A DNA stretch of 64,000 nt from an uncultured Bacteroidota bacterium (lineage in GTDB: Bacteria; Bacteroidota; Bacteroidia; JABEUT01): the NCBI GenBank assembly GCA_903916255.1, contig CAIWVW010000074.1, positions 1 to 64,000 on the forward strand, written 5' to 3'. Every line of letters starts with the position of its first letter. Within the stretch, counting starts at the first letter, position 1. Below the pieces are notes generated by a model, which was given only the letters and a program-made list of their open reading frames with translations, ran no database searches and was not told the origin of the DNA. This document shows, one piece after another, positions 52,940 through 61,801 of the stretch. The translations under genes were made by a program, and so were the position numbers.

Positions 52940-54898
52940 ATGATAAAACGAAACATTATTCTCGGCACTCTTTTCCTGACAACTGTTGGGATTTCAAATG
53001 CCCAAACAAATGATTCACAAACGCTTATGACAGTTGGAACCCAACCCGTTCCACTGAGTGAATTTAAGTCGATGTATTACAATAACCTTTCAAAAGACTC
53101 ACTGAAAAACCAGAAAGCGCTCGACAATTATATGAAGCTTTTTATTGAATTCAGGCTGAAGGTGAATGCCGCCATGGACGCCCATTTAGATACCACCCCT
53201 TCCTTTAAGCAGGAAATGAACGAATATCGTTCCAAGCTTGCCGAACCAAAGATGCGTGATACAGTGGTGCAAAATCATCTTATAAAAGAAGCATACGACC
53301 GTACCAAATGGGATATACGTGCCGAACACATTCTTATTAAAGTAGCCCCGGATGCAGCGCCGGCAGATACATTAGCTGTTTATAACAAGCTCATGAAAAT
53401 CCGCACTAAAATATTGAAAGGCGATACTACTTTTGAAGCTGCCGCCGCTAAATATTCGGAAGACACTTATTCAAAAGATAAAGGCGGAGATTTAGGTTAT
53501 TTCACCAGCATGGGCATGGTTTACCCGTTTGAAACGGCTGCTTTTAATACTAAGCCCGGAGAGATATCGAAACCAGTGCGTACACAATTCGGCTACCATC
53601 TTATAAAGGTATTGGATAAAAAAGCGGATGTGGGCCTTATAGCAATATCCCATATCATGATTCGCACCAATTCAAAAATGACTGCAGCCGATTCGTTAAA
53701 AGCCAAAGCCCATGCCGATTCTATTTATCAGTTGGCAAAACAAGGCCAGGATTTTTCTGATTTAGCCCGAAAATATTCCCAGGACCAAAGTTCCAGCCGC
53801 AAGGGTGGCTCACTCGGGTGGGTTGGCATTGGCAGATATGGCAAGGTTCCGGAATTTGAAAAGGCTGCCTTTGCTATTCAAAATGTAGGGGATGTTACAG
53901 AAGTTAAAACAGGTTATGGCTGGCATATTATTAAGCTGGATGCTAAAAAGCCTGTATTACCTTTCGATTCTGTAAAAGAATCTATCACTACAAGGCTTAT
54001 GAAAGATGGCCGGTCCGATTTATCGGTAGACGCTTTGGTGGTAGAAGTTAAAAAGCAATACAATTTCAAAGAATTCCCCGAAGCCAAAAAAAGTTTTGCT
54101 TCTTTAATCGATGATTCATTCTACAAAACAAAATGGACAACCGACAAGGCAAAAGGGCATACCGCTGCTATGTTTAACATTGGAGGGAAAAACTATACTC
54201 AGGAAGATTTTGCTGTTTTTGTGGCAAAAAACCAAATGAACGGTATCGATAAGGGAGGCGAATATGCTGTGAATATGCTTTATCCGAAATTTGTAAAACA
54301 ATCTGTATTACAATTTAAAAACGACCAACTCGAAAAAGAAGACCCAAAATTTGCCGATATGCTTTCGCAATATAAAGACGGCATTTTGCTTTTTGATATT
54401 ACCGACCAAATGGTATGGTCTAAAGCTTTAAAAGACACAACAGGATTAAAGAAATTCCACGAAGACCATAAGAACAACTACATGTGGCCTGAACGTGCTG
54501 ATGCTTCCATATATACCTGCTCTACCAAAGATGTTGCAAAAGAAGTACGGAAAATGATAAAGGATGGAAAAACCGATAAGGAAATTCAAGATGCTGTAAA
54601 TGGCAAAACGTCCAAATCGCTTACCATTCTAAGCAACAAATTTGAAAAGAAAGATAACCCAACTGTGGATGCCAACTGGAAAAAAGGAATTTCGGAAGAT
54701 ATGGATAAAGATGGGAAAGTGGTATTTGTAAACGTTAGAGCTATTCTTGCCCCTGTGCCGAAATCATTGGATGAAGTAAGAGGCTTGGCAACGACCGATT
54801 ACCAAAACTACCTGATGGACCAATGGCTGAAAGATTTGAAAGCAAAATATCCTGTAAGCATTAATCAGCAGGTATTGAGCCAGGTTATTCCCAAATAA
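52940..54898 (+). CDS. Periplasmic parvulin-type prolyl isomerase, two domains
   Basis: 652 aa with Sec signal (cleavage after SNAQ). N-terminal SurA-like helical part (to about residue 120), then two PpiC rotamase domains: RAEHILIKVAPD to FGYHLIKVLDK (about 130-230) and ISHIMIRTNS to GYGWHIIKLDAK (about 235-335). Then a second, weaker region containing a further chaperone-like domain with LSQYKDGILLFDITDQMVW. Chaperone/isomerase for outer-membrane proteins, similar in layout to long Bacteroidota SurA/PpiD-like proteins. Own promoter and a terminator after it. Confidence 0.93.
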   Translation: MIKRNIILGTLFLTTVGISNAQTNDSQTLMTVGTQPVPLSEFKSMYYNNLSKDSLKNQKALDNYMKLFIEFRLKVNAAMDAHLDTTPSFKQEMNEYRSKLAEPKMRDTVVQNHLIKEAYDRTKWDIRAEHILIKVAPDAAPADTLAVYNKLMKIRTKILKGDTTFEAAAAKYSEDTYSKDKGGDLGYFTSMGMVYPFETAAFNTKPGEISKPVRTQFGYHLIKVLDKKADVGLIAISHIMIRTNSKMTAADSLKAKAHADSIYQLAKQGQDFSDLARKYSQDQSSSRKGGSLGWVGIGRYGKVPEFEKAAFAIQNVGDVTEVKTGYGWHIIKLDAKKPVLPFDSVKESITTRLMKDGRSDLSVDALVVEVKKQYNFKEFPEAKKSFASLIDDSFYKTKWTTDKAKGHTAAMFNIGGKNYTQEDFAVFVAKNQMNGIDKGGEYAVNMLYPKFVKQSVLQFKNDQLEKEDPKFADMLSQYKDGILLFDITDQMVWSKALKDTTGLKKFHEDHKNNYMWPERADASIYTCSTKDVAKEVRKMIKDGKTDKEIQDAVNGKTSKSLTILSNKFEKKDNPTVDANWKKGISEDMDKDGKVVFVNVRAILAPVPKSLDEVRGLATTDYQNYLMDQWLKDLKAKYPVSINQQVLSQVIPK

Positions 54899-54918
54899 TT
54901 GAAATACCTGCAAATATT

Positions 54919-54953
54919 AACCGGCTTGAAGTATCTTTAAGCCGGTTTTTTTA
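54919..54953 (+). terminator. Terminator after parvulin gene
   Basis: AACCGGCTT (54919-54927) pairs with AAGCCGGTT (54939-54947), loop GAAGTATCTTT-like, followed by six T. Lies only 6-12 nt before the aminotransferase ATG. Confidence 0.85.
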
Positions 54954-54959
54954 TTTACC

Positions 54960-56147
54960 ATGACGACCCTGAAACAAGATTTTTACAGCTTTTTGGCACA
55001 AACCAGCAAAACACCTGTTGGGCTGGAAATTGCAAGTGCAAAAGGATTATGGCTGAAAGATGCAAATGGCAAAAAATACCTTGACCTTATTTCAGGTATT
55101 GCAGTAAGTAACCTGGGGCACAGTAATCCTACAGTTATTAAAGCCATTAAAAAACAAGCAGACAGGCATACCCATTTAATGGTGTATGGAGAATATGTTC
55201 AGTCTGCACAGGTGCGGTTTGCAAAGTTAATTTGCAGTTTATTACCCAAATCATTGAGCTCTGTTTATTTTGTCAATTCCGGCAGTGAAGCAGTTGAAGG
55301 CGCTCTTAAACTTGCTAAAAGATATACCGGAAGGAAAGAAATCATATCTTTTAAAAATGCCTACCACGGCTCAACGCATGGTGCATTAAGTGTGATGGGT
55401 GATGATACCTTGAAAACACCTTATGGCCCATTATTACCGGGAATAAAAATATTACCATATAATGATGTTGCCGCTTTAAAAAACATCAACGAAAAAACTG
55501 CCTGCGCAATTATTGAACCTATACAAGGTGAAGGGGGAACAATTGTTCCGGATAAGCTATTTCTGAAAGCGTTGCAAAAGCGTTGCAAAGATACAGGCAC
55601 ACTTCTGATATTGGATGAAATACAAACCGGATTCGGCCGCACAGGTAAATTATTTGCATTCGAACATTTTGGAATTATACCGGATATTATAACTATAGGG
55701 AAGGCCATGGGCGGTGGTTTGCCATTGGGAGGGTTTGTTGCAAACAGGAAAATTATGCAGGTGCTTGCTGATAATCCGCCACTGGGACATATAACTACTT
55801 TCGGCGGGCATCCGCTTTGCTGTGCTGCCGGGTTGGCGGCCCTGGAAGTGTTAATAAAAGATAAATTTAACGAACAGGCGGCAGAAAAGGAAAAATTATT
55901 CCGAACTTTACTCAGGCACCTTGCCATTAAAGAAATACGTGGCAAAGGATTGATGCTTGCCATTGAATTTCACAACGAAGAATTATGCAAAAAAGCAATA
56001 GAGAAATGCCTCAAAAAAGGTATAATTGTGGATTGGTTCCTTTTTTGCCCAACAGCCATGCGAATTGCACCACCTTTAATTATCACGGAAAAAGAAATCA
56101 AACGGGCCTGCCGGGTAATCATATCGGCCATAAATGAAGTAATATAA
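54960..56147 (+). CDS. Class III aminotransferase (acetylornithine-like)
   Basis: 395 aa PLP enzyme. LILDEIQTGFGRTGKLFAFEHFGIIPDIITIGKAMGGGLPLG is the PLP lysine region (K in TIGKAMGGG), with the phosphate-binding NSGSEAVEGALKLAKRYTGR and PIQGEGG segments. Resembles ArgD/ornithine or 4-aminobutyrate-type enzymes; no arginine or ornithine genes nearby. The ATG comes right after the upstream terminator and no promoter fits between, so expression must depend on read-through or a promoter inside the parvulin gene. Confidence 0.93.
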   Translation: MTTLKQDFYSFLAQTSKTPVGLEIASAKGLWLKDANGKKYLDLISGIAVSNLGHSNPTVIKAIKKQADRHTHLMVYGEYVQSAQVRFAKLICSLLPKSLSSVYFVNSGSEAVEGALKLAKRYTGRKEIISFKNAYHGSTHGALSVMGDDTLKTPYGPLLPGIKILPYNDVAALKNINEKTACAIIEPIQGEGGTIVPDKLFLKALQKRCKDTGTLLILDEIQTGFGRTGKLFAFEHFGIIPDIITIGKAMGGGLPLGGFVANRKIMQVLADNPPLGHITTFGGHPLCCAAGLAALEVLIKDKFNEQAAEKEKLFRTLLRHLAIKEIRGKGLMLAIEFHNEELCKKAIEKCLKKGIIVDWFLFCPTAMRIAPPLIITEKEIKRACRVIISAINEVI

Positions 56148-56159
56148 AATTAGAATACT

Positions 56160-56837
56160 ATGAATGTACTAATCATTGAAGATGAAAAATCGCTCTCGAA
56201 AGAAGTTCAGGATTTCCTGAAAAAAGAAGGATATACCTGCGAAATTGCATTTAACGGAAAAGAAGCGTCCGAAAAATTATTTGTAAACCCCTACGATTTT
56301 ATTTTACTTGATTTAGGCCTGCCTGATTATGACGGACTGCAATTGTTGAAAGAATGCAAAGAAGCGGGACAGGAGGCTGCGGTTATAATTCTTACCGCCC
56401 GAGGCAGCACCGACGATAAAGTAAAAGGGCTCGACCTGGGTGCAGATGATTACCTTGCCAAACCTTTTTCATTGCTCGAACTTTCTTCGCGGATGCAAGC
56501 CATAATTCGCCGCAAGCACGGTTTGAAAAGAAATATTGTTGAATTGGGCGGTTTCCAGGTAGATTTAACAAACCGTTCAGTAAATTTTAATACTACCCTT
56601 ATTAATCTTACAAAAAAAGAATTTGATATTTTGCAATATCTTCTTATCAATAAAAACCGTGTAATTACCCGTATGCAGCTTACGGAGCACATTTGGGACA
56701 ATGCGCTGGAAGTGGATTATGACTCGAATTATGTAGATGTGCACATTAAAAACCTCCGAAAAAAATTAACTCAATACGCCCCGGTAGAATTTATCGAAAC
56801 AGTACGGGGTATTGGCTACAGGCTCAATTTAAATTAA
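56160..56837 (+). CDS. OmpR-family response regulator
   Basis: 225 aa. Receiver with acidic pair in IIEDEKS, D51 in ILLDLGLPDYDG, ILTARGS and KPFSLLEL; winged-helix DNA-binding C-terminus with ELGGFQVDLTNRSVNF, the recognition region NVDVHIKNLRKKL-like (YVDVHIKNLRKKL) and RGIGYRLN. Paired with the kinase 14 nt downstream. Co-transcribed with the aminotransferase, 12 nt apart. Confidence 0.95.
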   Translation: MNVLIIEDEKSLSKEVQDFLKKEGYTCEIAFNGKEASEKLFVNPYDFILLDLGLPDYDGLQLLKECKEAGQEAAVIILTARGSTDDKVKGLDLGADDYLAKPFSLLELSSRMQAIIRRKHGLKRNIVELGGFQVDLTNRSVNFNTTLINLTKKEFDILQYLLINKNRVITRMQLTEHIWDNALEVDYDSNYVDVHIKNLRKKLTQYAPVEFIETVRGIGYRLNLN

Positions 56838-56851
56838 AATAATTTTAAAAA

Positions 56852-58162
56852 ATGAAGCTCTACTATAAGCTTACGCTTATTAACGCCATATCACGCGTTA
56901 CTATTGTAGCGGCTTTTTTAATTTTTGTACCCGACCTTATTTACAAAGCAGCCATACAGCATACCGATGACCTTTTGGCAAAACGGAAAGTTGAGTTTAT
57001 TCATATCATGGATAAAATGGGCGTTAACCAGTTTATTAGGGAAGAAAGTGACAGTACCTATGCCGATTACACCATTTTCAAAGAGAAATATGTATCTATA
57101 GAGCCTGCAAAAAAAATAATTAATGATACTATTGTAACAGGCCGCAGAGATATTGAAGGCGATACAGTGGAAGCACGTATTCTGAAGCATTTGTTTAAAT
57201 ACAATAATACCTCCTATTTGCTTGAAATAGGAGAAAGCCTCCAATATGTAGATGACTTGAAAGCAGTGTTGAGCAAGGTGGCATTGTATATACTATTGGG
57301 TGTTATTTTCCTTACTGTGTTTGTAGATTTATCGGTAATGCAATACCTGTTGCGGCCTTTGCAAAAAATTGAAGCCAAGCTGAAAGGTATCCGGACACCG
57401 GAAAAATTCGATTACACATTGGTAAAAACAAATACCACCGATTTCCGCTATCTGGACCGCACCATCCGCAACATGATGCGCAAAATCCGCAACACATTTT
57501 ACATAGAAAAAGAATTTATTGCCAATGTTTCCCATGAACTCCTCACTCCTGTTTCAATTCTACAGACAAGGCTGGAAAATATGCTGGAAGCGGGAAATCT
57601 GGATGAAGAAACAGAAACAAAAATCATCGAATCGCAAAAAACGTTGGGGCGTTTGAAACAAATTGTACGTTCGCTTTTACTTATTTCCCAAATAGAAAAT
57701 AACCAACCACCAAAGGAAGACAGGGTAGATATTCCGGAGTTGTTAAAGGAAGTAAAATCGGAAATAGAAGTGCGGCTGGTCGAAAAAAGCATCACACTTG
57801 AATTGGAACTCCATGATGATTTTATTTATGCTCCGGCTAACCGCTCCCTGCTTTACACATTATTTTTCAATCTTATAAATAATGCTATAAAGTACAACAA
57901 ACAGAATGGCTGGATTATTGTAACCGCGGAAAAAACAAAAAATGAATACCTTGTTCATATCCGTGATACCGGCAAAGGAATAGCCCCGGAAAATCTGAAA
58001 TCGATTTTCCAGCGTTTTAAAAAATTCAATAATTCTGAAACGGAGAGCTATGGGCTTGGTTTGGCCATGGTTAAAACCATTGCCGATTTTCATGACGCGG
58101 AAATTATGGTTGAGTCAAAACCGAATGAAGGCTCTACATTCACAATTGCCTTTAAGCTATAG
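56852..58162 (+). CDS. Membrane sensor histidine kinase
   Basis: 436 aa. Two membrane helices (about 10-32 and 145-168) frame a 110-aa periplasmic sensor domain with no recognised name. H228 in VSHELLTPVSILQ is the phosphoacceptor; N box YTLFFNLINNAIKYN, G1 RDTGKGIAPEN, F box IFQRFKKF, G2 SYGLGLAMVKTI. Partner of the OmpR-type regulator. Signal unknown. Followed 5 nt later by a TIGR02757 gene. Confidence 0.95.
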   Translation: MKLYYKLTLINAISRVTIVAAFLIFVPDLIYKAAIQHTDDLLAKRKVEFIHIMDKMGVNQFIREESDSTYADYTIFKEKYVSIEPAKKIINDTIVTGRRDIEGDTVEARILKHLFKYNNTSYLLEIGESLQYVDDLKAVLSKVALYILLGVIFLTVFVDLSVMQYLLRPLQKIEAKLKGIRTPEKFDYTLVKTNTTDFRYLDRTIRNMMRKIRNTFYIEKEFIANVSHELLTPVSILQTRLENMLEAGNLDEETETKIIESQKTLGRLKQIVRSLLLISQIENNQPPKEDRVDIPELLKEVKSEIEVRLVEKSITLELELHDDFIYAPANRSLLYTLFFNLINNAIKYNKQNGWIIVTAEKTKNEYLVHIRDTGKGIAPENLKSIFQRFKKFNNSETESYGLGLAMVKTIADFHDAEIMVESKPNEGSTFTIAFKL

Positions 58163-58167
58163 CTAAA

Positions 58168-58935
58168 ATGAAATTAGCGGAAAAAGACCTGAAAGATTTC
58201 CTCGAAGAAAAAACGGAACTATACAACCGGCCCACTTTTATTGAATCGGACCCGATTAGCATCCCGCACCAATTTACCCGTAAGGAAGATATAGAGATAG
58301 CCGCTTTTTTTACGGCTACTATATCATGGGGACAAAGGACAACCATACTGAAGAACGCTAATCGCCTGACAGAGCTTATGGGAAATGAGCCTCACCAATT
58401 TATTTTAAACGCTGAAAAGAAAGACTTACAAAAATTTGAAGGCTTTGTTCACCGGACATTCCAGTATATTGATGTTATTTATTTTATCCGCTCATTGCAG
58501 AATATTTACCGGAATGAAGGTGGGCTGGAAAAAACTTTTGCCACCAACAATATGAAGGATATGAAGGACGGCATTCAACATTTCAGAAAGGTTTTCTTAT
58601 CTTTAAATACTGCAGGAAGAACCGCCAAACACATTTCTAATATAGAAAAGAACGCGTCTGCCAAAAGAATAAACATGTTTTTGCGGTGGATGGTGCGAAA
58701 TGATAAACGCGGTGTCGATTTCGGAATATGGAAGAGTATTTCTCCTGCCGTGCTTTACTGTCCGCTTGATTTGCATTCAGGTCGGGTAGCCCGTAAACTG
58801 GGATTACTGAACCGAAAGCAGGATGATTGGAAAGCCGTTTATGAATTAACTTTAAATTTAAGAGCACTGGATAGGAAAGACCCAGTTAAATATGATTTTG
58901 CCCTTTTCGGCTTGGGTGTGTTTGAACGGTTCTAA
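58168..58935 (+). CDS. TIGR02757 (DUF2400) family protein
   Basis: 255 aa. Recognised from DPISIPHQFTRKEDIEIAAFFTATISWGQRTTI, HRTFQ and the C-terminal LYCPLDLHSGRVARKLGLLNRKQDDWKAVYELTLNLRALDRKDPVKYDFALFGLGV. Common in Bacteroidota, sometimes next to cell-envelope genes; it is distantly related to HhH/HD-type folds, and its role is not known. Last gene in the aminotransferase-two-component series, 5 nt from the kinase stop. Confidence 0.88.
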   Translation: MKLAEKDLKDFLEEKTELYNRPTFIESDPISIPHQFTRKEDIEIAAFFTATISWGQRTTILKNANRLTELMGNEPHQFILNAEKKDLQKFEGFVHRTFQYIDVIYFIRSLQNIYRNEGGLEKTFATNNMKDMKDGIQHFRKVFLSLNTAGRTAKHISNIEKNASAKRINMFLRWMVRNDKRGVDFGIWKSISPAVLYCPLDLHSGRVARKLGLLNRKQDDWKAVYELTLNLRALDRKDPVKYDFALFGLGVFERF

Positions 58936-59035
58936 TATGAGTTTAAACCTCTAATATCTTTATTTAGTCAAATATGTAAGATGGTATCGAATAAAGCGCT
59001 ATAACTTCGCTCAAAACAACCAAAATACATAAATC

Positions 59036-59689
59036 ATGAAAAAATATCTTGTACTGCTATCTATTGTGTTCGTCTCTTATACAATGCGTGCGCAATTTAG
59101 CTTCGGAGTTGACGGCGGCCTCTCCATACCAACAGGACAATATGCCGGAACAGTTTCAACATCAGACAATACCTTAAACGGTTATGCCAAAATTGGTTCT
59201 TGTTATGATGCCTATGTTGGCTTTAAATTTATCCCCGTTTTAGGCGCTATGATTCAATATGGAGCAAACAATAACTCTTTTGATGTAGCCAAACTAAATA
59301 ATTCAGGAACATAGACATTCACAACAAGCGGCGGTGATAAAATTGCTGAATATCTTGTCGGGCCCTATTTATCCATTAAATTAGCCAACATCCGGTTGGA
59401 AGCAAAGTTATTGGGAGGTGTAGTTTCCAGTAGTTACCCTACCATTACAGAAAGTACATCCTTAAACGGTGTTACTAACTCAGTAAGCAACTCATTTCAA
59501 ACAGGAAATGATTTTGGTTTTTGTGCCGGAGCAAAAATAAAATTTATGGTGGCGCCGATTGTTGGTATTGGATTGGGAGTAGACTACCTAGCCTCTGATG
59601 TTACTTTTAAAGGAGTGGGCAATAGCGATACGTATAAAATGTCGGAAGGTGTAATACAAGCAACCTTGGGGGTATCTATCGATTTGTAA
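59036..59689 (+). pseudogene. Outer-membrane barrel gene with in-frame amber stop
   Basis: 217 codons in one frame, split by a single TAG at 59312-59314 (after NNSGT). Reading through gives TFTTSGGDKIAEYLVGPYLSIKLANIRLEAKLLGG, colinear with the intact paralogue downstream (SAEYLIGPFISFKIAKIKIEAKLLGG). Signal peptide (cleavage after MRAQ) and C-terminal barrel strands (SEGVIQATLGVSIDL) are both intact. So only one base separates it from a full gene. Disabled gene, programmed read-through or sequencing error are all possible. Confidence 0.8.
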
Positions 59690-59710
59690 AACGTTTTAAA
59701 ATATTTTTTG

Positions 59711-59740
59711 GCCCTTAGATTAATTTCTAAGGGCTTTTTT
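59711..59740 (+). terminator. Terminator after barrel gene
   Basis: GCCCTTAGA (59711-59719) pairs with TCTAAGGGC (59726-59734), loop TTAATT, then six T. Confidence 0.85.
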
Positions 59741-59770
59741 ATTTGCAGGCCTAAGTATTGTTAAAATCTG

Positions 59771-59778
59771 TAGGTTTG
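59771..59778 (+). promoter_or_regulatory. -7 box of second barrel gene (TAGGTTTG)
   Basis: Exact TAnnTTTG match 18 nt before ATG 59797. The surrounding promoter is almost duplicated before lemA. Confidence 0.55.
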
Positions 59779-59796
59779 CATTAGAATAAATTTAAA

Positions 59797-60501
59797 ATGA
59801 AAAAATATTTTTTACTGGTTGGCCTTTTTATGGCAAGTATTGCTGCAAAAGCTCAGGACGGCAACCTTCCCGATAAATTTACCGCAGGAATTGATGTTGG
59901 GCTGGCATTGCCTTCCAGTGATTTTGCTTCAGCAAGCTCAGCTATAGAAAATGGACAGAACACCATAAACGGTTCTGCAAATACAGGCTTTTATTATGAT
60001 GCTTATTGCGGATATAAAGTGATAAAATTTTTGGGCATCATGGCGCAATATGGCCGAAACAGCAATTCCTATAACACGTCCAATTTAACCAGTGGCTCCA
60101 GTGCAAGCGGAGGCTACACATCGGCCGAATATCTGATAGGCCCTTTTATTTCCTTTAAAATAGCCAAAATAAAAATAGAAGCTAAGCTTTTGGGAGGAAT
60201 GCTCACCAGTAATTACCCTACCCTAACTATACAAAATTACGGATACTCCACCATCGACGCTTTTGAAAACGGAAAAGGTTTTGGTTATTGTGCAGGGGCC
60301 AAAGTCAAGTACATGCTTTTTGATGGGCTTTTGGGGGTTGGTATTGGTTTTAACTACGTAAGTTCTGATATCACCTACTCCAATTGGACACAAACTTATT
60401 CAGGCACATATCCTTTGGGGTTTCAACCTACATTGAATGGCAGCACCAAAATGTCTCTGGGCCTTGTTCAACTCACTGCCGGCCTATCGTTAGATATTTA
60501 G
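59797..60501 (+). CDS. Outer-membrane beta-barrel protein
   Basis: 234 aa with signal peptide (cleavage after AKAQ). Alternating hydrophobic strands and a terminal strand MSLGLVQLTAGLSLDI predict an eight-strand barrel, OmpA-N/porin-family type. Intact paralogue of the interrupted gene before it, with which it shares SAEYL, EAKLLGG and the CAGAKVKYM segment. Function unknown. Own terminator-promoter unit. Confidence 0.85.
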   Translation: MKKYFLLVGLFMASIAAKAQDGNLPDKFTAGIDVGLALPSSDFASASSAIENGQNTINGSANTGFYYDAYCGYKVIKFLGIMAQYGRNSNSYNTSNLTSGSSASGGYTSAEYLIGPFISFKIAKIKIEAKLLGGMLTSNYPTLTIQNYGYSTIDAFENGKGFGYCAGAKVKYMLFDGLLGVGIGFNYVSSDITYSNWTQTYSGTYPLGFQPTLNGSTKMSLGLVQLTAGLSLDI

Positions 60502-60564
60502 GGGCCCTTGCCAGAAAACTTTAAGGGCATTTGCATTTATAAACGTTATTATAGTTAAAATTTG

Positions 60565-60572
60565 TAGGTTTG
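60565..60572 (+). promoter_or_regulatory. -7 box of lemA (TAGGTTTG)
   Basis: Exact TAnnTTTG match 18 nt before ATG 60591, in a 40-bp context matching the promoter at 59757-59799. Confidence 0.55.
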
Positions 60573-60590
60573 CATTAAAATCAATTTAAC

Positions 60591-61196
60591 ATGAAAAAGG
60601 GATATATTGTTCTTATAGCTGTAGTTGCTTTCTTCTTAATCATCTTTATGTGGGTGAAAGGGATTTACAATGATATGGTTACTCAGGATGAGGCCGTAAC
60701 AGCCCAATGGCACCAGGTGGAAACCCAATATCAACGAAGGCTGGACCTAATACCAAATTTGGTAAGCACTGTTCAGGGATATGCCAATTTTGAAAAATCG
60801 ACACTTACTGATGTGGTTAATGCAAGGGCAAGCGCCACTAAAGTAACTATCGACCCAAGTCATTTAGATGCTGCAAGTTTGCAGCAGTTTCAACAGGCAC
60901 AACAACAAGTATCTTCTTCGCTTTCACGTTTGCTTGTTTCAGTAGAAAACTATCCTGACTTGAAAGCAGACCAAAACTTTATGGCTTTACAGGCCCAACT
61001 GGAAGGAACAGAAAACCGCATAGCTACTGAAAGAAGGCGTTTCAATGAAGTAGCTCAGGGATTCAACACCTATATCCGCCGTTTCCCTCAAAATATATTT
61101 GCCGGAATGTTTGGTATGCAATCAAGGGCTTATTTCGAAGCTGATGCTGCTGCTTCACAAGCACCGAAGGTTAGCTTTCCGGATAATAAGAAGTAA
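60591..61196 (+). CDS. lemA: LemA-family membrane protein
   Basis: 201 aa. N-terminal membrane helix (residues about 5-22), then the helical LemA domain: VTAQWHQVETQYQRRLDLIPNLVSTVQGYA and ADQNFMALQAQLEGTENRIATERRRFNEVAQGFNTYIRRFP are the family signature. Usually followed by a TPM-domain protein, but here the next gene is recX on the other strand. Possibly linked to envelope stress or protein quality control. Function not established. Confidence 0.93.
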   Translation: MKKGYIVLIAVVAFFLIIFMWVKGIYNDMVTQDEAVTAQWHQVETQYQRRLDLIPNLVSTVQGYANFEKSTLTDVVNARASATKVTIDPSHLDAASLQQFQQAQQQVSSSLSRLLVSVENYPDLKADQNFMALQAQLEGTENRIATERRRFNEVAQGFNTYIRRFPQNIFAGMFGMQSRAYFEADAAASQAPKVSFPDNKK

Positions 61197-61207
61197 AGTT
61201 CAGCCGG

Positions 61208-61715
61208 TTATAGTATCTTTTTTAGCCTTTCAACTACTAAATCATACTCGAAGCCTTTTTGCATGGCATAGTTAATTAGCTTTTGCTTAGCAGGAGTAAA
61301 TAAGTCGCTGTCGGAATATTCAGAATTGCTTGTTTTCGCTTTCAATTGTTTCCATTTCTTTATAAGCAAGGTATCCAATACCTTTAAATAGTCTGCATTT
61401 TCAATTTCATTTAGCCCTTTTTGGAGCAAATCTTTTGAAATGCCTTGCTTTTTCAGTTCCATTTCTATCTTCTTCTTCCCCCCATTTCTTATTCCTGAAC
61501 TTCCCTCTTGCATAAGCAGATGCATAACGATTTTCATTCAGAAAACCCTCTTCCTTTAATTTTTCAACGATTAGAGGAACCTTGTCTTCCATTACATCCA
61601 ATTCAAAAAGCTTTTTGTTTACCTCCTTCACACTTCGCTCCCGCAAGGCACAATATTTACGCACTCGCAGCATTATTGCTACCTCTGAAAGCGTTTTTTT
61701 CGTTCTTTTGTCCAT
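61208..61715 (-). pseudogene. recX: RecX regulator, frameshifted at a G6 run
   Basis: RecX inhibits RecA. The first part (from ATG 61715) reads MDKRTKKTLSEVAIMLRVRKYCALRERSVKE through FLNENRYASAYARGKFRNKKWG and then leaves the family frame. The continuation KKKIEMELKKQGISKDLLQKGLNEI is in another frame and begins at the same place. The break is at a six-base C run on the plus strand (61478-61483; six G in the gene). With five G the reading frame is continuous. Together they match a normal RecX of about 165 aa. Sequencing slip, real mutation or slippage-based expression are possible. Confidence 0.85.
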
Positions 61716-61719
61716 TATT

Positions 61720-61797
61720 AGGGATAAGGAGTAAGGGATAAGGAATAAGTATATGCAAAATAACGACTTATTCAGTATTCCACATCCCTAACTACTC
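61720..61797. repeat. Word-type inverted repeat between recX and tatC
   Basis: Left arm 61720-61750 is built of GGGATAAGGA/GTAAGGGATAAGGAATAAG words; right arm 61768-61797 contains the complementary CTTATTC, ATTCC and ATCCCTAACTACTC words. It fills the gap between the divergent genes and belongs to the same class as the repeat at 5024. Confidence 0.6.
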
Positions 61798-61801
61798 ATT
61801 T

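Noticed and set aside
54116-54477. Minus-strand frames inside the parvulin gene
   Set aside because: They have no domain content and mirror the codon pattern of the real gene; similar antisense frames occur in most long genes here.
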